DNA of 34,254 nucleotides. Source: Pseudomonadota bacterium. Its GTDB lineage: Bacteria; Pseudomonadota; Gammaproteobacteria; Burkholderiales; REEB80. The position numbers and the translations under genes are program-made. Below the pieces are notes generated by a model, which ran no database searches, was not told the origin of the DNA, and saw only the letters and a list, made by a program, of their open reading frames with translations. The stretch covers positions 1-34,254 of the forward strand of contig JAGWIG010000028.1 in assembly GCA_028873515.1 (NCBI GenBank), given 5' to 3'. The stretch's first letter is position 1, and every line of letters begins with the position of its first letter. This document shows positions 29,449-34,254 of this stretch, one piece after another.

Positions 29449-31458
29449 ATGAACCTGACCCATTTTTATGTGATCCATTGGGTACATGTCCACCCCGGCT
29501 GGGCGGAACTAATCATCTTTCTGCTGTCTCTGACTGAGTCCCTGGCCGTAATCGGCACGTTCATTCCAGGAACGACGGCCATGTTTTTTGCAGGTGCACT
29601 TATTGGGGCCGGAGTACTTGATCCCGGGCTTACCTTTACCTGTGCCATCGCTGGAGCTGTGGCAGGCGATGGGGTGAGCTTCTGGATTGGCCACCGGTAC
29701 AGGGAGCAGGTGGTGAATATGTGGCCCTTCAGAACTCACCGAGAGCTTCTGGAAAAAGGGCAGGGATTTGTGGCCAGACATGGCGGCAAGAGTATCCTGT
29801 TTGCACGTTTTGCAGGACCTATCCGGGCCATTGTTCCTGTTGTGGTTGGCATGTTCGGTATTTCACCTCTGCGGTTTTATACGGTCAATATCCTGTCTGC
29901 ACTGGCCTGGTCCATCGTGCATATCCTGCCTGGTATCGTTTTTGGAGCTTCATTGCAGCTGGCGGGTGAAATCAGTATCCGCCTGGTTATCCTGGTACTT
30001 TTGCTGGCTGCCTTCTTCTGGTTCGGGTTCTGGCTGGTGCGCACGCTGCTCTCAGGACTGCTTCCATGGATAGACCGGATCCGGAGCAGGGCTCTGGCCT
30101 GGGCAGGCCAGCATAACAACCTGCCTGCAGGGATGCTGATCCGGATCCTGTCGCCTGAAGAGCCAGAGTCAGGTGTGCTGCTGCTGATGGCGGCACTGCT
30201 TTTGCTGGGAACCTGGGTTTTTCTGGGGGTAGTGCAGGATCTGCTTTCCAAGGATCCCCTGATTCGTGTTGATGTCAATGTCGAACATCTCCTGCAGGGG
30301 CTGCGCATCCCCTGGATGGATGGAATCATGGCGGGAGTATCAGCACTGGGCAGTGTCTATGTCCTCATTCCCGTCGTCGTTGTGGTTGCATTGTGGCTTG
30401 GATTTCAGCGGCAGTGGCGGGCGTTTTGTTACTGGCTTGCAGCAGCCGGGTTTTCGCAGGGCATCATTCTACTCATCAAGGCGATGCTGGGCCGGGAGCG
30501 GCCGATAAACTGGTATACGGGTTGGGAACAGTATTCATTCCCCAGTGGACATGCGACAAACAGTGCCGTGATCTATGGATTCCTGGTTTTTCTGATTGCC
30601 CGTCAATCTTTGCCCCTCATGCGCAGGATCCTGGTTACAGTAACGGCGATGCTGGTTTTCCTGATTGCCTTTTCAAGGCTCTATCTCGGGGCGCACTGGC
30701 TATCTGACGTGATCGGTGGGGTCAGCCTTGGGCTGGCATGGGTTGCCATGCTCAGTCTGGCCTATACCTATCATCATCCCCCCCGGCTTCCTACGAAAAA
30801 TCTTCTGGGGGTTACCCTTGTGACGATGCTTCTGGCGAGTGGCGGGCAGTGGTTCTACAGGATGGGAGAAGGTGTGGGCCATCACGGGATGCAGAGCGTG
30901 CCAGAGATCATGGGGTTTTCGGCCTGGCAGCAGGGTGGGTGGCAGGCGTTGCCAGCCTATCGGGTTGATTTTGCCAGTGAGCCGGAGGAGCCGTTTACCC
31001 TGCAATGGGCTGGAAGTCGCATGAATATTACCCGGGAACTGGTCATGGCAGGCTGGAAACCCCCACCTGGAGCCTCCTGGGCGCACCGCTTCCTTGTCTG
31101 GCTTATCCCCCAGGTTCCAGCCATGAATCTGCCGGTTTTGCCCAGGCTAAATGGTGGCGTGATGCCGGCCATCCAGTTTATCCATGCCTCTACGCAGCCA
31201 GACAGCCGGGAAGTGCTGCGGCTGTGGCCCTCAGGTTATGTGGTTTCATTCGATGGGTTACATCGCGAACCGCTCTGGCTGGGTGAGGTGAGCTGTGAAA
31301 AAATATCCAGGCTGCTATCCCTGATGACGCTTATCAGGACGGAAAAAGATGCGGGCCAGTGTTCGGCCCTGTCCGGGAGACTGTTTCCCGGCGAGGTGAG
31401 GGTTCAGCGGATAAATGATCCTTCCCCGCTATTGCTCATTGGCACGGCCCCCGTATAA
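29449..31458 (+). CDS. DedA-PAP2-LssY fusion membrane protein
   Basis: A 669-residue protein from ATG 29449 (AGG upstream). Residues 1-200 are a DedA/VTT domain (GTFIPGTTAMFFAGALIG, FARFAGPIRAIVPVVVGM). Residues ~280-440 are a PAP2 phosphatase with KAMLGRERP (~344), PSGHAT (~365) and RLYLGAHWLSD (~410-420), all catalytic residues present. Residues ~450-669 are the LssY C-terminal domain. It is predicted to dephosphorylate lipid phosphates (undecaprenyl pyrophosphate or phosphatidic acid) and possibly move them across the membrane. The fused order is the one known from LssY-type proteins. A hairpin lies at the stop codon. Confidence 0.88.
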   Translation: MNLTHFYVIHWVHVHPGWAELIIFLLSLTESLAVIGTFIPGTTAMFFAGALIGAGVLDPGLTFTCAIAGAVAGDGVSFWIGHRYREQVVNMWPFRTHRELLEKGQGFVARHGGKSILFARFAGPIRAIVPVVVGMFGISPLRFYTVNILSALAWSIVHILPGIVFGASLQLAGEISIRLVILVLLLAAFFWFGFWLVRTLLSGLLPWIDRIRSRALAWAGQHNNLPAGMLIRILSPEEPESGVLLLMAALLLLGTWVFLGVVQDLLSKDPLIRVDVNVEHLLQGLRIPWMDGIMAGVSALGSVYVLIPVVVVVALWLGFQRQWRAFCYWLAAAGFSQGIILLIKAMLGRERPINWYTGWEQYSFPSGHATNSAVIYGFLVFLIARQSLPLMRRILVTVTAMLVFLIAFSRLYLGAHWLSDVIGGVSLGLAWVAMLSLAYTYHHPPRLPTKNLLGVTLVTMLLASGGQWFYRMGEGVGHHGMQSVPEIMGFSAWQQGGWQALPAYRVDFASEPEEPFTLQWAGSRMNITRELVMAGWKPPPGASWAHRFLVWLIPQVPAMNLPVLPRLNGGVMPAIQFIHASTQPDSREVLRLWPSGYVVSFDGLHREPLWLGEVSCEKISRLLSLMTLIRTEKDAGQCSALSGRLFPGEVRVQRINDPSPLLLIGTAPV

Positions 31459-31465
31459 TCGGGGG
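31448..31465 (+). terminator. GC hairpin at the end of the LssY-like gene
   Basis: CCCCCG (31448-31453) and CGGGGG (31460-31465) form a perfect stem. The gene's TAA stop lies in the loop. No T-run follows, so it may protect the 3' end rather than terminate. Confidence 0.4.
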
Positions 31466-31572
31466 AATCCAGGCCAGTCCGGACACTTGGATACAGCGTC
31501 AACTAGCCCGCACTGAAGAACGGGGTTTCTCGTGTAAAATGATGAAACTTATACCCAGGAAGCCATGTCTGC

Positions 31573-32256
31573 ATGAGAACGCTTTTAGTCGAAGATGATC
31601 CCAAGACCCTGTCCTATCTCTCCCGGGGCCTGAATGAGCACGGATTTATAAGTGATATTGCAAAGGATGGCGAAGAAGGCCTTCATCTTGCACTGACAGG
31701 CCCCTATGATCTCATCATTCTGGACGTGATGTTGCCCAGGCTCGATGGGTGGGCCGTACTGGCTGGAATCCGTGCCGCAGGAAAGAATCTGCCCATACTC
31801 ATGCTGACGGCCAGAGACAAGGTGGAAGATCGGGTCAAGGGGCTGGAACTGGGCGCAGACGATTATCTGGTCAAGCCGTTTGCATTTTCAGAACTTGTTG
31901 CCCGCATGCGCTCCCTGATGCGGCGGGGTACAGGCCAGCATATGGACAGGCTGTCGATTGCAGGGCTGGACATAAGCTTTCTTCGACACCAGGTCAGCCG
32001 GGATGGCAAGGTGATTGATCTTTCAGCCAAGGAATTCCAGCTTCTGGCCTTCCTTGCACGGCACCAGGGCGAAGTGCTTTCCCGTACGCTCATCGCTGAA
32101 CAGGTATGGGACATTCATTTCGAGTGTGACAGCAATATCGTGGATGTAGCCATACGCAGGCTTCGCCGCAAGGTCGATGACCCTTTCGGGGTCAAGCTGA
32201 TTCGTACTGTTCATGGCATCGGATATGTCCTTGATGACGTTTCAGCGCCTGCTTGA
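31573..32256 (+). CDS. OmpR/PhoB-family response regulator (CusR/CopR-like)
   Basis: A 227-residue protein from ATG 31573; AGGAAG lies ~10 bases upstream, and an ATG at 31564 opens only a two-codon frame. The receiver domain shows VEDDPKTL, the phospho-acceptor in LIILDVMLPRLDG, LTARD and YLVKPF. The C-terminal winged helix (LSAKEFQLLAFLARHQG, IVDVAIRRLRRKVDD, LIRTVHGIGYVL) binds direct repeats. Closest in style to heavy-metal regulators, it probably senses metal through the adjoining kinase. A triple 11-bp repeat upstream of the efflux gene (33671-33703) is its likely target. Confidence 0.9.
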   Translation: MRTLLVEDDPKTLSYLSRGLNEHGFISDIAKDGEEGLHLALTGPYDLIILDVMLPRLDGWAVLAGIRAAGKNLPILMLTARDKVEDRVKGLELGADDYLVKPFAFSELVARMRSLMRRGTGQHMDRLSIAGLDISFLRHQVSRDGKVIDLSAKEFQLLAFLARHQGEVLSRTLIAEQVWDIHFECDSNIVDVAIRRLRRKVDDPFGVKLIRTVHGIGYVLDDVSAPA

Positions 32257-33679
32257 GAGATTAAGGCAGGCGGGCGGTTCCATCACGGCGCGCATGACGG
32301 CCTATTTTACCCTGGCTGCCTGTGTGATGCTGCTCGTGGCTGTCACTTTTCTTCAGTGGGCCCTGTCGCGCAATCTTTATGGGGAAGATCACCAGTTTCT
32401 CAGGGACAAGGTTCATGTCATCCGCAATATCCTGCGTACCCAGCCTCTCGATCAGGCTACCTTGCATGAAGAGTTTCAGTGGGAAGGCCATACTTTCCGT
32501 TATGCCCATTATTATGCCCGTCTTCTGGATCCACAGGGCAGGATCATCATCGAGACGGACAGGATGGACAAGGTAGTGCCGGTAACTGTTTTCCCGGTTC
32601 ATGGCAAGAGCAGTTCCGGTCCGGATATCAGCGACAGGTGGCACAAGGGTGGAAAGGCGTTCATGCTGATGACGGCCGGGGCAAAGGCGGGAAATGGGGA
32701 TTCTGACCGGATACAGCTCGCGCTGGATGTTACACTGGAAGAAAAACTGATTGCGAGCTATCGCCAGGAACTGGCCATGGTGCTGTTTGCTGGCATCCTG
32801 CTTGCTGCGGCACTCGGTGCCCTGTCGGCAAAGCGCGCACTCAAGCCCCTTAAGGATATTACCCGAAGCGCACGCCAGGTCAGCTTTGAAACCCTGTATA
32901 CCCGACTTGGGGAAACGCGATGGCCCCGTGAACTTCGTGATCTGGCCCTGGCTTTTGATGAGATGCTCGAGCGCCTGGAGCATTCCTATACCCGGCTATC
33001 ACAGTTTTCGGCAGATCTGGCCCATGAGTTGAGAACGCCTATCCATAATCTCATGGGGGAAGCCGAGGTTGCCCTGCTTCGCAGCCGCAGCATTGAGGAA
33101 TACCGCCTGGCCATTGAATCCAGTCTCGACAATTATTCACGCCTGGCAAGAATGATTGATAGCCTGCTTTTTCTTGCCCGTGCGGATCAGGTTCCTTATC
33201 CCCTGCAGCGCAGCCGTTTTGATGTCCGTCTGGAGATTGAGCGGTTGCGGGATTTTTTTTCTGTCATGGCCGATGAACAGGATATCCGGATCCAGGTGTC
33301 CGGACAGGCTGAACTGAATGCCGATGTTCAGCTGGTCAGCCGCGCCTTGAGCAACATCCTGGATAATGCCTTGCGCTATACCCCGGTCCATGGCCAGATC
33401 CATATTGAACTGGTATCGTGTCCTGAAAGCGGGTGCCGAATTATTATCCGGGATACCGGCTGCGGGATTGCCCTCCATCATCAGGGCAAGGTGTTCGACC
33501 GGTTTTACCGGGTGGATGAATCCCGTTCATCGGCGTCTCCAGGAAGTGGGCTGGGTCTTGCGATTGTCCGTTCCATCATGACCATGCATGGTGGGGAAGT
33601 GGGTATGGAAAGTGTGCCTGGCAGGGGAACGATGATCTGGCTTTATTTTCCGGATTCAGAAATGACTGATTTGTCATAA
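32213..33679 (+). CDS. Heavy-metal-type sensor histidine kinase (CusS-like)
   Basis: A protein of up to 488 residues. Starts at 32213, 32225 and 32234 are all in frame and overlap the regulator's end, so coupling is likely. A membrane helix lies at ~28-48, a periplasmic sensor loop of ~130 residues follows, and a second helix lies at ~182-205. A HAMP linker comes next. The H-box is DLAHELRTPIH, the N-box LSNILDNALRYTP, and the ATP-binding G-boxes DTGCGIA and GSGLGLAI. The loop lacks an obvious metal-binding His/Met cluster apart from scattered His, so the signal is not certain. It forms an operon with the regulator. Confidence 0.88.
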   Translation: MASDMSLMTFQRLLERLRQAGGSITARMTAYFTLAACVMLLVAVTFLQWALSRNLYGEDHQFLRDKVHVIRNILRTQPLDQATLHEEFQWEGHTFRYAHYYARLLDPQGRIIIETDRMDKVVPVTVFPVHGKSSSGPDISDRWHKGGKAFMLMTAGAKAGNGDSDRIQLALDVTLEEKLIASYRQELAMVLFAGILLAAALGALSAKRALKPLKDITRSARQVSFETLYTRLGETRWPRELRDLALAFDEMLERLEHSYTRLSQFSADLAHELRTPIHNLMGEAEVALLRSRSIEEYRLAIESSLDNYSRLARMIDSLLFLARADQVPYPLQRSRFDVRLEIERLRDFFSVMADEQDIRIQVSGQAELNADVQLVSRALSNILDNALRYTPVHGQIHIELVSCPESGCRIIIRDTGCGIALHHQGKVFDRFYRVDESRSSASPGSGLGLAIVRSIMTMHGGEVGMESVPGRGTMIWLYFPDSEMTDLS

Positions 33680-33703
33680 TCCGGTCAGCTTTCTGTCATC
33701 TGC
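33671..33703 (+). promoter_or_regulatory. Three 11-bp direct repeats, probable response-regulator site
   Basis: TTGTCATAATC (33671-33681), CGGTCAGCTTT (33682-33692) and CTGTCATCTGC (33693-33703) repeat GTCA in exact 11-bp phase. OmpR/PhoB-type regulators bind such tandem sites on one face of the helix. The site overlaps the end of the kinase gene and lies 50 bases before the GTG of the efflux adaptor gene, fitting control of that operon by the adjacent regulator. Confidence 0.5.
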
Positions 33704-33752
33704 CATGTTTTAAGATGTGCGTCATGCAGCAGATCTTGTTGGGGGATCCATC

Positions 33753-34254
33753 GTGAATCTTTGGCGTCAAATCAGTCTGCCTGAAAGACGGGAGCCTTTT
33801 TTTCTTCGAAGGCAACAGATGCTGCGCATACTTGTGGCTTGTTTAATCCTCTTGGGTGCAGGTGCGGCTGGCGCCGCTCCCTTGTCCGTAAACTCCGTGC
33901 CATTGAAGATCCGTTCATGGAGGCATGAAATCAGGGTTCTGGGCCGGATCCGGACCCTGGATCAGGACGAAGTGCTGGCCCCTTTTGATGGACGTGTGAA
34001 AGGTCTGCTGGAGCGTCCGGGAAGCAGGGTCAGGTCAGGCCAGATCCTGATGGCCCTGGTTCCGCAGGATCTCGACCGGAAGATCATGCAAGCCCAGGCG
34101 CAGCGTGTTTATGCCGAGCATCACCTTCATCTCGTCCATATCCTTCTACATGAGCGTCTGCAGTCCCGGCAGCAGCTTGAGCAGGCCAGATTGGGCCTTC
34201 AGGTCGCAAATCAGCAGCTAGATATTCTTGAACGGCGCCTGACCCTGGGCGAGG
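33753..34254 (+). CDS. RND/HlyD-type periplasmic adaptor subunit (3' end outside window)
   Basis: An open frame from GTG 33753 (GGA six bases upstream) runs off the window's end; ATG 33819 (AAGG upstream) is an equally good start. From that ATG the protein has a textbook signal peptide (MLRILVACLILLGAGAAGAA). It then shows a membrane-fusion-protein barrel and a lipoyl-like half-motif (GRVKGLLERPGSRVRSGQIL), followed by the start of a helical hairpin (AQAQRVYAEHHLHL). This is the order of RND efflux adaptor (CusB/CzcB/AcrA-type) proteins, which join the inner-membrane pump to the outer-membrane channel. The neighbouring CusRS-like system suggests metal export. Pump genes are expected to the right. 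Confidence 0.8.
   Translation, partial: MNLWRQISLPERREPFFLRRQQMLRILVACLILLGAGAAGAAPLSVNSVPLKIRSWRHEIRVLGRIRTLDQDEVLAPFDGRVKGLLERPGSRVRSGQILMALVPQDLDRKIMQAQAQRVYAEHHLHLVHILLHERLQSRQQLEQARLGLQVANQQLDILERRLTLGE

Noticed and set aside
1-34254. tRNA, rRNA genes or CRISPR arrays
   Set aside because: None seen. I found no cloverleaf with a T-loop GGTTCGAATCC-like core and no regularly spaced repeats.

Overview
The window looks like the chromosome of a Gram-negative proteobacterium. The evidence is a periplasmic adaptor of an RND-type efflux system next to an OmpR-type two-component pair, a DedA/PAP2/LssY membrane protein, FNR-like boxes and good Shine-Dalgarno sites. An acidophile of the Acidithiobacillus kind or another gammaproteobacterial relative is a guess from gene content only.

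Region 1 (1-15.3 kb) is accessory DNA whose genes match the SXT/R391 - IncA/C family of conjugative elements. It holds an AcaB-like (DUF1845) protein, a small RMF/CrpP-like protein, and a five-gene block ending in a MoxR-like AAA+ ATPase, a DUF3150 protein and a VWA protein with an HEAAH motif. It also holds FlhD/FlhC-like master activators (SetDC/AcaDC type), a MobH-type TraI, a TraD coupling protein and a DUF4400 (TraJ-like) membrane protein. No integrase and no type IV secretion genes follow, so only part of an element is seen. The relaxase homologue lacks the usual HD residues. The block is interrupted at 7.27-8.8 kb by a fused IS21/IS607 relic and a Phd/zeta-like toxin-antitoxin pair. Several genes of the block start directly after hairpins followed by T-runs, one of which buries the ribosome binding site in a perfect stem.

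Region 2 (15.4-23.3 kb) is mostly housekeeping: a DUF2784 membrane protein, a gamma-glutamyltransferase, a B12-binding radical SAM protein behind a probable FNR-type promoter, a ParD/RelE-type toxin-antitoxin pair with a 17-bp perfect palindrome, and pyruvate dehydrogenase E1 alpha and beta with no E2 beside them.

Region 3 (23.4-25.4 kb) is an intact IS200/IS605 element with TnpA and TnpB. Its right end (TnpB C-terminus plus guide-RNA scaffold) is about 89% identical to the first 175 bases of the window, so a second copy ends there. The terminal hairpins of the two copies show compensatory base changes.

Region 4 (25.5-34.25 kb) carries an NRAMP-like transporter with altered metal-site motifs, coupled to a soluble PRC/MgtE-N/CBS protein. 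These are followed by a methyltransferase, a small cysteine-rich protein, a DedA-PAP2-LssY protein and a CusRS-like two-component system. The first gene of an efflux operon comes next, preceded by three 11-bp repeats that look like the regulator's binding site.
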